Virus record (IMG/VR): IMGVR_UViG_3300028590_000092
Span: 1-22,517 of that record
DNA length: 22,517 nucleotides
DNA from: a virus
Strand: one strand, 5' to 3'
Shown here: positions 1 through 6,979 of the stretch, one piece after another
How the letters are laid out: the number at the start of each line of letters is the position of its first letter
Numbering within the stretch: position 1 is the stretch's first letter
Notes under the pieces: model-generated
Told to the model about the DNA's origin: nothing
Seen by the model: the letters and a program-made list of their open reading frames with translations, nothing else
The model's database searches: none
Made by a program: the position numbers and the translations under genes

Positions 1-227
1 GATCGGTAGGAGCGCCCGCGAACGCACACCAGCGGAATGGAGCGCCTCTAGTTTCCGACGAAGGTTTAGCCCGGCAGAGAGTCGGGTTTCCGTGCGCGGT
101 CCACCAGTGCGTATTTCAAAACGCCCCTCGCAAAAAATCAAAACCAGACGAATGAAATTTCGAACGCATCCGCAGTAGCGAGATGACTCGACCACATTCG
201 CTCGCCCGTCTCATGGGTCACCAGTTA
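1..227. other. gene-less leader region
   Basis: I find no convincing coding frame here. A weak stem (AGCCCG at 68-73 with CGGGTT at 83-88) followed by a short T-run could be the terminator of a gene before the window, but it is short. The stretch 110-180 is A-rich and carries no promoter I would defend. Together with the palindrome just downstream it looks like the control region for the left plus-strand block. Confidence 0.5.
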
Positions 228-264
228 GTGCACCGGTCGCGCATACAATGTGCGACCGACGCAC
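228..264. promoter_or_regulatory. palindrome over a TACAAT box (operator/leader hairpin candidate)
   Basis: An 11-bp arm at 234-244 pairs with 248-258 around a 3-nt centre, with one G-U type mismatch. GTGC (228-231) and GCAC (261-264) extend it across a symmetrical AC/AC internal loop. The centre contains TACAAT (244-249), five of six matches to a -10 hexamer, but I see no good -35 at 16-18 nt. The first gene starts 37 nt further on. It could be an operator covering a promoter or a leader hairpin; the sequence alone does not decide. Confidence 0.45.
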
Positions 265-300
265 TGCCGGGTGCTGTTACCCAACAACGGAGAACGACAA

Positions 301-462
301 ATGAAAATCAAGCGCACGCCTAAAGTCACTCTTAGATTTAACGCATGGGAATTGTTGGCGATTGAGGAAGCGCTGCGTCAAGGCTTACCTTTCCTCCACA
401 AAGAAAGTCTTGAGGCTTTGATTTCTAAAATCGAAGACGCCAATGAACGCACTTCAAAGTAA
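301..462 (+). CDS. small hypothetical phage protein, 53 aa
   Basis: The start is the ATG that follows CAACGGAGAACGACAA; an in-frame upstream ATG at 250 lies inside the palindrome and has no ribosome site. The product is small, basic at its N-terminus (MKIKRTPK) and then mainly helical (ELLAIEEALRQGL). I do not recognise the family. It opens the left block, so it is probably expressed early. The next gene begins 16 nt after its stop. Confidence 0.7.
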   Translation: MKIKRTPKVTLRFNAWELLAIEEALRQGLPFLHKESLEALISKIEDANERTSK

Positions 463-478
463 AACAGGAGACTGCAAA

Positions 479-670
479 ATGAAACTAACAATTCAAGAAC
501 GCATCGTCGCGGCGATGGTCAACGAAGTCAAGGCAGAAGGATTCGCCTACGACCCAGCAACGCGCGACTGGACTAAGCGAGTCGAGATAACGCTCCGCAA
601 CCGGACTGAAGCTTTGAACTGGATCGAGTTCAATCGCAACTGGATGAAGAACCTTCGCGTCATCGACTAA
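479..670 (+). CDS. small hypothetical phage protein, 63 aa
   Basis: The start follows ACAGGAGACTGCAAA, a strong Shine-Dalgarno that lacks the usual CAAT part of the local box. The protein is mixed-charge with several tryptophans in its second half (DWTKR, NWIEFNRNWMKN), which suggests a compact globular fold. No family is recognised. It sits between two other tiny genes of the block. Confidence 0.7.
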   Translation: MKLTIQERIVAAMVNEVKAEGFAYDPATRDWTKRVEITLRNRTEALNWIEFNRNWMKNLRVID

Positions 671-699
671 GCCCGACCTCAACTCAATGGAGAGAACAC

Positions 700-879
700 A
701 TGAACAAACTGGCAAGAGAAGCAAAAGTCGTCGCCGCTATCTTCGGCGCAAAACAGGGCTCGAAGAAATCAGAACAGATGAGGGCGTTAATATCCGGTCT
801 GAAGATGGCCGGTGGCTCAAAGCGGCAAATTGCAAAATGGGAAGCCGAAGCCGCCAAGTTAGAAGCCGCTGGAAATTAA
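700..879 (+). CDS. small basic hypothetical protein, 59 aa
   Basis: The frame opens at ATG 700 with a perfect box (685-693) and closes at TAA 877-879. The product (MNKLAREAKVVAAIFGAKQG...) is Ala/Lys-rich and predicted helical, with a C-terminal WEAEAAKLEAAGN amphipathic stretch. A longer frame that begins inside the box at 687 runs through this gene in another phase; it is a shadow up to the next real gene. Function unknown; a small nucleic-acid-binding or adaptor protein is possible from its charge only. Confidence 0.65.
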   Translation: MNKLAREAKVVAAIFGAKQGSKKSEQMRALISGLKMAGGSKRQIAKWEAEAAKLEAAGN

Positions 880-920
880 ACGCAACTGACCAACCAACCG
901 CATTCAAATGGAGAGAAGCA

Positions 921-1211
921 ATGACCAACTATAGCAAGCGCAGCGCCGACGAAGCCACGACCTACGAACTGTTCGACGCCTCCTGCATCGACGCCAACCA
1001 CGCCGACTGGCAGAACCGCAGGATCATCGCGACCGTCTTTAAGGCCATGTGGAGCTACTCGATGCCGGTCGAGAAGATTGAGCGGATTGCCTGCGCGATG
1101 CTCAATCTCGAAAGCGTGGATCTGCAAGAGACTCTGACCACGTTAACGCGCAAGCGCATCCTGCGCAGCTACATGGATCACGGCGTTCGCCTTTACGAAG
1201 TCAACTACTAA
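921..1211 (+). CDS. hypothetical phage protein, 96 aa
   Basis: The start is ATG 921, 6 nt after an AAATGGAGA variant box. The same frame is open back to 687 but that part overlaps the previous gene and has no start signal of its own. The product is helical with conserved-looking aromatic and Cys positions (YELFDASCIDANHADW, IACAMLN). No domain is recognised. The 29 nt before the next start carry the next box. Confidence 0.7.
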   Translation: MTNYSKRSADEATTYELFDASCIDANHADWQNRRIIATVFKAMWSYSMPVEKIERIACAMLNLESVDLQETLTTLTRKRILRSYMDHGVRLYEVNY

Positions 1212-1240
1212 TCGCAACCGGAAATCAATGGAGAACTGAA

Positions 1241-1429
1241 ATGACCAACCGTCTTACCGAAGAGCAGATCGAGCGCCGCGTCGAGCGGCTGACCGACCGA
1301 TGGGATAGCCAGCTTATGGCGGGTCATATTTCCCAAAAACAATACGACGAGGAAATGCGCCACGTCGCCAAGTGGGCCGAGCAGGAATACCGGCGCCGCC
1401 GCTTGATGACTTTTCCAATCAACGACTAA
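1241..1429 (+). CDS. small helical hypothetical protein, 62 aa
   Basis: A perfect box at 1226-1234 sits 6 nt before ATG 1241. The product is highly charged and helical throughout (EEQIERRVERLTDRW; then AKWAEQEYRRRR). Its pattern LMAGHISQKQYDEEMR resembles small phage proteins built around one helical hairpin, in which a Gly-Ile/Leu-Ser/Thr turn is followed by an acidic helix. Function unknown. Confidence 0.7.
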   Translation: MTNRLTEEQIERRVERLTDRWDSQLMAGHISQKQYDEEMRHVAKWAEQEYRRRRLMTFPIND

Positions 1430-1462
1430 CGATCTCGCAACCGCAAATCAATGGAGACTCAA

Positions 1463-1732
1463 ATGTTCTACAACGGAAAAACCTACTCTGTCGTCAATAC
1501 CTACAACGGCAAAGACGGATGCCAGTGCGGCTGTCGCGGCAACTACTGCGCAGACCCGACCACGCCAGCTTTCAAGCGGCGCGTCAAGAAAGTCACTAGC
1601 TTCGTCGGTCCGGTTCGCCCGGACGCCGCCAACAATGGCGACGCCGTCTCCTACAGCAGCGAGGCGTTCGGTGGCGACTTCTACGCCTACGTTCGCGAGG
1701 GCGAGCGGGTCACCGTCGTTTACTTCAACTAA
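1463..1732 (+). CDS. Cys-cluster hypothetical protein, 89 aa
   Basis: ATG 1463 follows the box at 1449-1457; the in-frame ATG at 1451 is part of the box and should not be used. Near residue 20 a tight cluster, CQCGCRGNYC, puts four cysteines in ten residues, suggesting a small zinc or metal site. The C-terminal half is beta-like (VREGERVTVVYFN). No family is recognised. Confidence 0.7.
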   Translation: MFYNGKTYSVVNTYNGKDGCQCGCRGNYCADPTTPAFKRRVKKVTSFVGPVRPDAANNGDAVSYSSEAFGGDFYAYVREGERVTVVYFN

Positions 1733-1762
1733 CTCAAACCGCATTCAATGGAGAACCGCATC

Positions 1763-1918
1763 ATGACCACGAAGCAACTGCGCACGCGCAAGATGCTGAT
1801 CATCGCGGAGTTGACCAAACTCTCGCATCTGGGCTGGGACAAATGCCGTAGGGAGGACTGGCAGCCGCTCGAAGACGAGCTTAACCGGATCAACATGCTT
1901 ACGGAGGAATACCGATGA
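1763..1918 (+). CDS. small hypothetical protein, 51 aa
   Basis: The box at 1746-1754 precedes ATG 1763 by 8 nt. The frame ends at TGA 1916-1918, overlapping the next start in an ATGA. The protein is helical and charged (KQLRTRKMLIIAELTKL; PLEDELNRINMLTEEYR). The GGAGG at 1904-1908 inside its C-terminus serves as ribosome site for the next gene, so the two are translationally coupled. Confidence 0.65.
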   Translation: MTTKQLRTRKMLIIAELTKLSHLGWDKCRREDWQPLEDELNRINMLTEEYR

Positions 1919-2163
1919 CCGTGCGACCGCTGACCTACGCAAGCATAACGCCCACCGGCAACATGCAATATGCAGCAGAGGCTTCTTGCCTCGGCCTGCG
2001 ACCCGGCGATTGGCCCGACACATTGCCCGTAGCCGATAACATGGGCAACGGTTTGCCTTTCATCCGCAACCGCAACCCTCGCCTCTGCGCCGATGGTGAA
2101 CTGATCGGCTACCGCTATGTGCAGGCGCAAGGCGTGCTGACCCTTTTTGTGAGTAACGACTAA
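1915..2163 (+). CDS. hypothetical phage protein, 82 aa
   Basis: Starts by ATGA overlap with the preceding 51-aa gene, with GGAGG 6 nt upstream. The sequence is polar and mostly beta-like, with a Gly/Pro-rich middle (LRPGDWPDTLPVADNMGNGLPF) and two cysteines. I do not recognise the family. It has no CAATGGAGA box of its own, which fits reliance on coupling. Confidence 0.65.
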   Translation: MTVRPLTYASITPTGNMQYAAEASCLGLRPGDWPDTLPVADNMGNGLPFIRNRNPRLCADGELIGYRYVQAQGVLTLFVSND

Positions 2164-2191
2164 ACCGCATTCAACTCAATGGAGAACGACA

Positions 2192-2524
2192 ATGACCAAG
2201 ACCACCAAGATGCCGGAACGCAAGCGCATCGTTTGCTCCGCGATCCTCGCTATCTCGAATCTGGGAATGCCGCGCCCTTCGGCGCATGACGTAGCTAGAG
2301 TCCTCAAGCGGTTCGATGAACCGAAGCGCTACAGTCACACGCCACGCTCTATAGTCGAGAGCGCCGTAACCAGCCTCGGCCAGCAATACATGGAAAGCGA
2401 TGAACATCAGCGGATGTTTACCGCTGAGGCCATGTCTTTCTACAAAGACAAGACGCTCGCTCACAGTCTGGCGACATGCTGGAAGGACATAGACGCGATT
2501 TACGAAGCCGCGTCCAAAATCTGA
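2192..2524 (+). CDS. hypothetical phage protein, 110 aa
   Basis: The box at 2177-2185 precedes ATG 2192 by 6 nt. The protein is helical, with a segment (RIVCSAILAISNLGMPRPSAHDVARVLKRF) that could be read as a helix-turn-helix-like bundle, but no conserved motif proves this. It directly precedes the AAA+ ATPase gene, 35 nt away. Confidence 0.65.
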   Translation: MTKTTKMPERKRIVCSAILAISNLGMPRPSAHDVARVLKRFDEPKRYSHTPRSIVESAVTSLGQQYMESDEHQRMFTAEAMSFYKDKTLAHSLATCWKDIDAIYEAASKI

Positions 2525-2559
2525 AACCACCGCAAAACCGCATTCAATGGAGAACACCA

Positions 2560-4140
2560 ATGACTGAACAGCTTGAAATGACGAAGAGCCAGCTTGCTGC
2601 CGCTGACGTAGCTGCACTAGCCCGCGCTCGCAATCCGATTATCTGGATCACAAGCAAGGAGGAAGCCCGCGTCGAACGATACCTGATCGAGGCTGGCAAC
2701 TCCGCTGGCTATTCCGCACTGACATGGGACATCGCGCAGGGCGTGGTGGATATGCAGGGCGAACTGCTACGTGGCGTAGGTGGACAGGACCCGGGTGAGA
2801 CGCTGTCCTATATCAGCGCACAGAGCAACGGGCGCACCATGTGGATCATGCGTGACCTGCCGGTTTGGTTTACCGGACCGGCCGGTGCCCCGATCCTGCG
2901 GCAGCTTCGCAACCTCGCACGGTCATTGCCATCGATGCCGCGTGACCGGGCGCAGGTTATCATCATCCTGACGCCATCGTCCGACATTCCACCAGAACTA
3001 AGCAATCACGCCGTCATGATCGACTGGCCGTTGCCCGATCGCGCGGAGATTGCCGACATTCTGGATGCGGCTGTCGAGTCGCTTCCTGACGAACTGCAAA
3101 AGACCGCAGCCCCGAATGGCCAGCGCGCGACGGCCATCGATGCAGCGATTGGTCTTTCGGGTGAGGAAGCCCAAGCCTGCTTCGCCCGCTCGCTCGTTCA
3201 ACTGCGCCGTATCGATCCGGCTATGGTCGCGAATGAGAAGAAGCGGATCATCGCAGCCTCCGGAATTCTGGAGTGGGTCGACCAACTCGCAGGCGGCCTC
3301 GATGGCGTTGGCGGATTGGACGTGGTGAAGGACTGGCTCGGCACCCGCGCCGTTGCCTTTACGCCCAAGGCTCGCGCCTATGGACTACCAGCACCGCGTG
3401 GCCTGCTGTTCGTAGGCCCAGCCGGTACCGGCAAGACGCTGACGGCAAAGGCGACCGCTACCGCATGGCAGTGTCCGCTGCTCCGCTGGAATTTCGGCGC
3501 GATGAAGTCGAAGTTCGTAGGCGACAGCGAACAGAATATCCGCCGCGCTCAGAAGGTCATCGAATCCATCGGCAAGTGCGTCGTCTGGATCGATGAAATT
3601 GAGAAGGACCTACAGGGTGCGACCAGCGGCTCCGCCGATGGCGGTGTCTCTGCCGATGCTCTCGGCTCCTTCCTTTCGTGGATGCAGGAGAGGCAGGGCG
3701 AGGCGTTCGTCATCGCCACGTCCAACGATGTTTCCGCTCTACCGCCTGAGCTGCTCCGGAAGGGCCGCTTCGATGAAGTGTTCTTTATCGATATGCCGAA
3801 CCTTCCTGAGCGGAAGGCGATCCTTGACGCGGCGCTCCGGACGCACAACCGGGGTCGCGTCTCTATCGACCACGACAAATTAGCCGAAGCATCTGATGGC
3901 TTCAGCGGTGCCGAGATTGCGGCGTTGGTACCGGATGCGCTCTATCGCGCCTTCGGTGACGGCGAGCGTGAAATCATCACCGATGATCTGCTCAAGGCGG
4001 CGGCGACTGTCGTGCCAATGTCTAAGAGCAACCAGCAAAAAATCGAAAAGCTCCGTGAGTGGGGCAAGGTCAATGCGCGCGCTGCCTCTACCGGCATAGC
4101 CGCACAGGCCAGCCCAATGAAGCGGACGCTCGATATCTAA
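2560..4140 (+). CDS. Ycf46-like AAA+ ATPase, 526 aa
   Basis: Seen: Walker A GPAGTGKT (286-293), Walker B VVWIDEIEK with D345/E346, a pore-side FVGDSEQNIRRA, sensor-1 FVIATSNDV, arginine-finger region LLRKGRFDEVFFIDMP and lid FSGAEIAALVPDALYRAF. The N-terminal ~250 residues form a degenerate, Walker-less P-loop-like domain (TMWIMRDLPVWF, LRNLARSL, IIILTPSSDIPPEL, WPLPDRAEI). This order, with the GLDVVKDWL linker and a C-terminal VVPMSKSNQQKIEKLREW segment, is what I know from the Ycf46 family of cyanobacteria, plastids and some phages, whose role is poorly defined. Start set by the box at 2545-2553; an in-frame ATG at 2476 lies in the previous gene. The protein ends MKRTLDI, a tail echoed by the next gene. 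Role inferred: ATP-driven remodelling of a phage or host complex. Confidence 0.85.
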   Translation: MTEQLEMTKSQLAAADVAALARARNPIIWITSKEEARVERYLIEAGNSAGYSALTWDIAQGVVDMQGELLRGVGGQDPGETLSYISAQSNGRTMWIMRDLPVWFTGPAGAPILRQLRNLARSLPSMPRDRAQVIIILTPSSDIPPELSNHAVMIDWPLPDRAEIADILDAAVESLPDELQKTAAPNGQRATAIDAAIGLSGEEAQACFARSLVQLRRIDPAMVANEKKRIIAASGILEWVDQLAGGLDGVGGLDVVKDWLGTRAVAFTPKARAYGLPAPRGLLFVGPAGTGKTLTAKATATAWQCPLLRWNFGAMKSKFVGDSEQNIRRAQKVIESIGKCVVWIDEIEKDLQGATSGSADGGVSADALGSFLSWMQERQGEAFVIATSNDVSALPPELLRKGRFDEVFFIDMPNLPERKAILDAALRTHNRGRVSIDHDKLAEASDGFSGAEIAALVPDALYRAFGDGEREIITDDLLKAAATVVPMSKSNQQKIEKLREWGKVNARAASTGIAAQASPMKRTLDI

Positions 4141-4176
4141 AACCTACCACCCTCTTAAACCCAATGGAGAACTACA

Positions 4177-4968
4177 ATGATGGACATGCCTGTTTCAACT
4201 CTGCGACCCGGCCTCCTGATTTCACTCAAGACCTCGGTCGTCGGCAATGTCAGTTACTCGAAGCAGATCATCGAGCCTGACCACACGACCGATGCTGGGA
4301 CGCGCCGCGCCCAGTGGAATACGACGCGGGAGATTGTCGATCCTACCGAGCATAACCGGGCGATCAAGGCGCGTGGTCAAGCCCGGCAGAAGATACGGCA
4401 GGTCGCGGCACCGACAGCCTTCGGCCTGCTGTGTCCGGAGACTAACGAAAAGCAATTGAAGGAGGCGGTAGTCGAGGCTCGACAGATTGCCGATGAATTC
4501 AATAGGCGCGCGAAGTACACACGGCTTGAGGTCTATGTTTTCTGTGGGCGCGTTGCCCCCGATGACGTGGAGGCCGTTCGTGCCATCAACTCCGAGGTCC
4601 GTGACCTGCTGAATGAAATGCAGGAAGGTTTACGGACCCTCGATGTTAAGCGTGTCCGTAAGGCGGCGATGGAAGCCCGCAGTATCGGGAAGATGCTGAC
4701 GCCGCTGGCCGAGGCCCGCATCAAGAAGGCCATCGAAGCCGCACGTAGTGTAGCCCGCAAGATCGTCAAGTCTGGCGAGCAAGTCGCGCAGGAGATCGAC
4801 CGTGAGGCGATCAAGCAAATGGCCGAGGCGCGAACGTCGTTCCTCGATCTCGATACATTCGAGCAGGTCAGCCGCCCGGCTGAGAGCGGTCGCGCACTAG
4901 ACCTGATCCCTGAAGACACCGCGCCCACCAAAAAGAGCCGCGTCAAGTCCCGCGCGCTCGACCTCTAA
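4177..4968 (+). CDS. helical protein paired with the AAA+ ATPase, 263 aa
   Basis: The box at 4162-4170 sets ATG 4177. The N-terminal ~90 residues are basic and polar (TRRAQWNTTREI, RGQARQKIRQV). Residues ~90-225 are long Ala/Arg/Glu-rich helices (KKAIEAARSVARKIVK) that probably form a coiled coil. The C-terminus carries SGRALDLIPED and ends SRALDL, matching the TLDI end of the upstream ATPase. Position directly after the ATPase and the shared tail suggest a partner or substrate. Family not recognised. Confidence 0.75.
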   Translation: MMDMPVSTLRPGLLISLKTSVVGNVSYSKQIIEPDHTTDAGTRRAQWNTTREIVDPTEHNRAIKARGQARQKIRQVAAPTAFGLLCPETNEKQLKEAVVEARQIADEFNRRAKYTRLEVYVFCGRVAPDDVEAVRAINSEVRDLLNEMQEGLRTLDVKRVRKAAMEARSIGKMLTPLAEARIKKAIEAARSVARKIVKSGEQVAQEIDREAIKQMAEARTSFLDLDTFEQVSRPAESGRALDLIPEDTAPTKKSRVKSRALDL

Positions 4969-4980
4969 TGGAGAACAACG

Positions 4981-5325
4981 ATGCCGTGCGATACCCAGTT
5001 GCTCCCGAACCAGACAATCTCCGACCGCAAGGAGGATATTAAGCTGGCCGTCTCTGCCCTAGACAAGCTCATTCAGTCTGGGCAGGTCCGCGTAAAGGTC
5101 GGCCCGCAGGGCGCGGTCGCGTTCACAGGGTGGGCCGACAATGACCGCCGCCGTGTAACCGATGCCTGCGCCTATCGCCGCCTGCTGGTAACAGGCAGCG
5201 CGCTTGCTAAGGCTAAGATCACGCAGGCCGAGCAGCTAGCCGGGCGTGGTGTTAACCGGCAAGTCGTCGGTCATGGCGCACATAGCCATGATGATGGCAA
5301 GACATGGCATTCCCACAAGGGCTGA
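4981..5325 (+). CDS. hypothetical phage protein with His-rich tail, 114 aa
   Basis: The stop codon of the previous gene is part of this gene's box (TAATGGAGA, 4966-4974), so translation is tightly linked. The body (LAVSALDKLIQSGQVRVKVGPQGAVAFTGW) looks alpha/beta, with a conserved-looking CAYRRLL segment. The C-terminus is His/Gly-rich (HGAHSHDDGKTWHSHKG), a possible metal site. I believe this is a recurrent phage orphan family beside Ycf46-like ATPases, but give it no function. A terminator follows 8 nt after the stop. Confidence 0.7.
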   Translation: MPCDTQLLPNQTISDRKEDIKLAVSALDKLIQSGQVRVKVGPQGAVAFTGWADNDRRRVTDACAYRRLLVTGSALAKAKITQAEQLAGRGVNRQVVGHGAHSHDDGKTWHSHKG

Positions 5326-5333
5326 TGCCACGC

Positions 5334-5364
5334 GCGGAGAGGATGCCCAATCCTCTCCGCTTTT
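5334..5364 (+). terminator. intrinsic terminator
   Basis: Perfect 11-bp stem GCGGAGAGGAT (5334-5344) with ATCCTCTCCGC (5350-5360), 5-nt loop, then TTTT. It lies 8 nt after the stop of the 114-aa gene and should end or attenuate the first plus-strand transcript. Confidence 0.85.
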
Positions 5365-5397
5365 ACCAAACCGCAACCCCATCAATGGAGAACTACA

Positions 5398-5577
5398 ATG
5401 TGTGCGAAGCACATGCATCGGCGTTTCGATGAATCGACCGAATGGCGCATCGGCTACAACAACGGCTATTCCAAACGCCCACCGCATCCGGCGCTAATCA
5501 ACGAGCCCGCGTATCGCGACGGCTATGAGACTGGCGGCGAGGATCGCCGCGCAGGCGTCGTCATTTCATCATCGTGA
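5398..5577 (+). CDS. small hypothetical protein, 59 aa
   Basis: The box at 5383-5391 precedes ATG 5398; the frame closes at TGA 5575-5577. The protein is rich in Tyr, Arg and Gly, with a repeated G-Y pattern (EWRIGYNNGYSK; YRDGYETGGEDRRAG). This recalls small phage proteins with 'Y-x-x-G-Y-x-x-G' repeats, but I assign no function. It is the first gene after the terminator. Frames in other phases over this stretch look like shadows. Confidence 0.65.
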   Translation: MCAKHMHRRFDESTEWRIGYNNGYSKRPPHPALINEPAYRDGYETGGEDRRAGVVISSS

Positions 5578-5585
5578 GGGAGGAT

Positions 5586-5732
5586 ATGAAAATGAAAATT
5601 GGCGAAACCATCGTGATGTACATCGTCACCACGCTCGCTCTCTTGTTTGTGTTCGCTGTCTTAACCGGCGCGGTCAGCGCACACCCGAACAAGTCCTGCC
5701 ACAAGCACGACGCTGTGACGCATTGTAAGTAA
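5586..5732 (+). CDS. 48-aa secreted or periplasmic Cys/His micro-protein
   Basis: Start at ATG 5586 after GAGGGAGGAT. MKMKIGE is a short basic n-region; residues 9-30 are a hydrophobic core, followed by AVSA-HP, a fitting signal peptidase I site. That would leave a mature peptide of about 16 residues, HPNKSCHKHDAVTHCK, with two Cys and four His. The C-H-x-H ... H-C layout suggests a metal site or a disulfide. No lipobox is present. Function unknown; export to the host envelope is an inference from the signal sequence. Confidence 0.65.
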   Translation: MKMKIGETIVMYIVTTLALLFVFAVLTGAVSAHPNKSCHKHDAVTHCK

Positions 5733-5747
5733 GCCGGAGGATTAGCG

Positions 5748-5903
5748 ATGGAAGAACACCCGACCGTAAAGCTAGAGCGACTCAAGCACGCCTATGCTTG
5801 GGCGCTCAAGACTGAAACCCGGCTGTCGCTCGAATACCAGCAGGCGCGCGAACAGGTTGCCAGACTGGCGCAAGAAATCAGGGAGCTACAGTCATGTCAG
5901 TGA
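5748..5903 (+). CDS. small coiled-coil protein, 51 aa
   Basis: ATG 5748 follows CCGGAGGATTAGCG. The whole product is a heptad-like helix (VKLERLKHAYAWALKTETRLSLEYQQAREQVARLAQEIRELQ). It ends at TGA 5901-5903 and overlaps the next gene by 10 nt. Probably a small oligomerising adaptor; the family is not recognised. Confidence 0.6.
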   Translation: MEEHPTVKLERLKHAYAWALKTETRLSLEYQQAREQVARLAQEIRELQSCQ

Positions 5904-6373
5904 AGCCGCGCTACAAATGGCAACCGATGCGCCCGGCTATGATCCCAGCGATGCCGACTGAAAAGCTCATCGCTGAATGGGTCAACTCTAAACCCGGCAT
6001 GACGAAAGAGGAGGTCATTGCCCTCGCTATGGACTACGAAAAGAACTGCACCTATTGGCTTAACGATCTCTATCAGGTGCAGGTCCGGCCGCTTCCTGAG
6101 ATACGCTTTGTGCATCTGAATATCCGCCGCCGCGATGGCGGACCGATCTTGCGGGACTGGCGGCACTTCCAGCAGATCAAGAACGAGCTTGTTGGGCCGG
6201 AATGCGAGGCGATTGAATTATACCCTGCTGAAAGTCGCCTCGTGGACCAGACCAACAAATATCATCTCTATGCCTGCACCGACCCGGCCTTCCGCTTCCC
6301 TATAGGATGGACCGAGCGGGACGTGAGCTATGTAAACGGCTCGCTTCCCGGCACACGCCAACGACCACTCTGA
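5894..6373 (+). CDS. conserved phage protein, DUF7694-like, 159 aa
   Basis: Starts inside the end of the coiled-coil gene, with GGGAGCTACAGTC upstream. The C-terminal half carries the pattern I associate with a domain common in alphaproteobacterial phages: LNIRRRDGGPILRDWRHFQQIKNEL, then ELYPAESRLVDQTNKYHL. That family (DUF7694, as I recall it) has no known function. The gene at 21539 shows the same general design. The 'Y-P-x-E-S-R-x-V' core is the best handle. Confidence 0.7.
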   Translation: MSVKPRYKWQPMRPAMIPAMPTEKLIAEWVNSKPGMTKEEVIALAMDYEKNCTYWLNDLYQVQVRPLPEIRFVHLNIRRRDGGPILRDWRHFQQIKNELVGPECEAIELYPAESRLVDQTNKYHLYACTDPAFRFPIGWTERDVSYVNGSLPGTRQRPL

Positions 6374-6403
6374 CCACCCAAACTTAACCAATGGAGAACG
6401 ACA

Positions 6404-6913
6404 ATGGGAATCGACATCTACATGGAATGGCCCAAGCAAACCAAGGCCGAGAAGGCAGCGCAGATTACCGGCTTCAGTGCCACGCACGGCCACAAGGGCT
6501 ATCTGCGCGAAGCCTATCACGGCGGCCCCTACGTCACGAAGTTTCTGGTGAGGGAAGCGTTCGAGGCCGAGAGTGCCGAAGCGCAGATACCCGCCAAGGT
6601 GCTACGTGAGCGCCTGCCCGCCGCCGTCATGCTGGCGACGTACCGCAACCACGTTGTCTATGAGGAGCCAGACCCCGGCTTCGCCACTCTCGCAGACGCA
6701 CTGGCTACGGTGTTCGCAGAGACTAAGCGCACCGACAATGAGGGCGAAGAGATCGCTGCCAAGATGGTCGGTGAGCAACTACGGGCGGCAGAAGAACTGA
6801 TCAAGCAGCGCAAGCTGCCTGACTATTGCTTGAGCTACGTCGACTTTGTCGAACTGGCAGAGAAGGTCGAGGCCAAGCTAGGCAAGCCGGTAACCATCAT
6901 CGCCAGCTATTGA
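6404..6913 (+). CDS. conserved phage hypothetical protein, 169 aa
   Basis: The box at 6389-6397 fixes ATG 6404. The N-terminus MGIDIYMEWPKQ begins a small alpha/beta domain with HGHKGYLREAYHGGPY, a His/Gly/Tyr-rich segment typical of an orphan phage family; the remainder (EEIAAKMVGEQLRAAEELIKQ) is helical. No catalytic motif stands out. Function unknown. Confidence 0.7.
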   Translation: MGIDIYMEWPKQTKAEKAAQITGFSATHGHKGYLREAYHGGPYVTKFLVREAFEAESAEAQIPAKVLRERLPAAVMLATYRNHVVYEEPDPGFATLADALATVFAETKRTDNEGEEIAAKMVGEQLRAAEELIKQRKLPDYCLSYVDFVELAEKVEAKLGKPVTIIASY

Positions 6914-6979
6914 TCGGCAGCTACGATTTGCGTTTTAGACTGCCAAGCCCGATACCCGGAGTGTCAATGGAGAACGACT

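Noticed and set aside
687-920. N-terminal extension of the 96-aa gene from ATG 687
   Set aside because: ATG 687 is part of the ribosome box of the 59-aa gene at 700, which occupies this stretch in another frame; ATG 921 has its own box.
4533-4946. Minus-strand Ser/Arg-rich 137-codon frame
   Set aside because: Antisense shadow of the Ala/Arg/Glu-rich helical gene on the plus strand.
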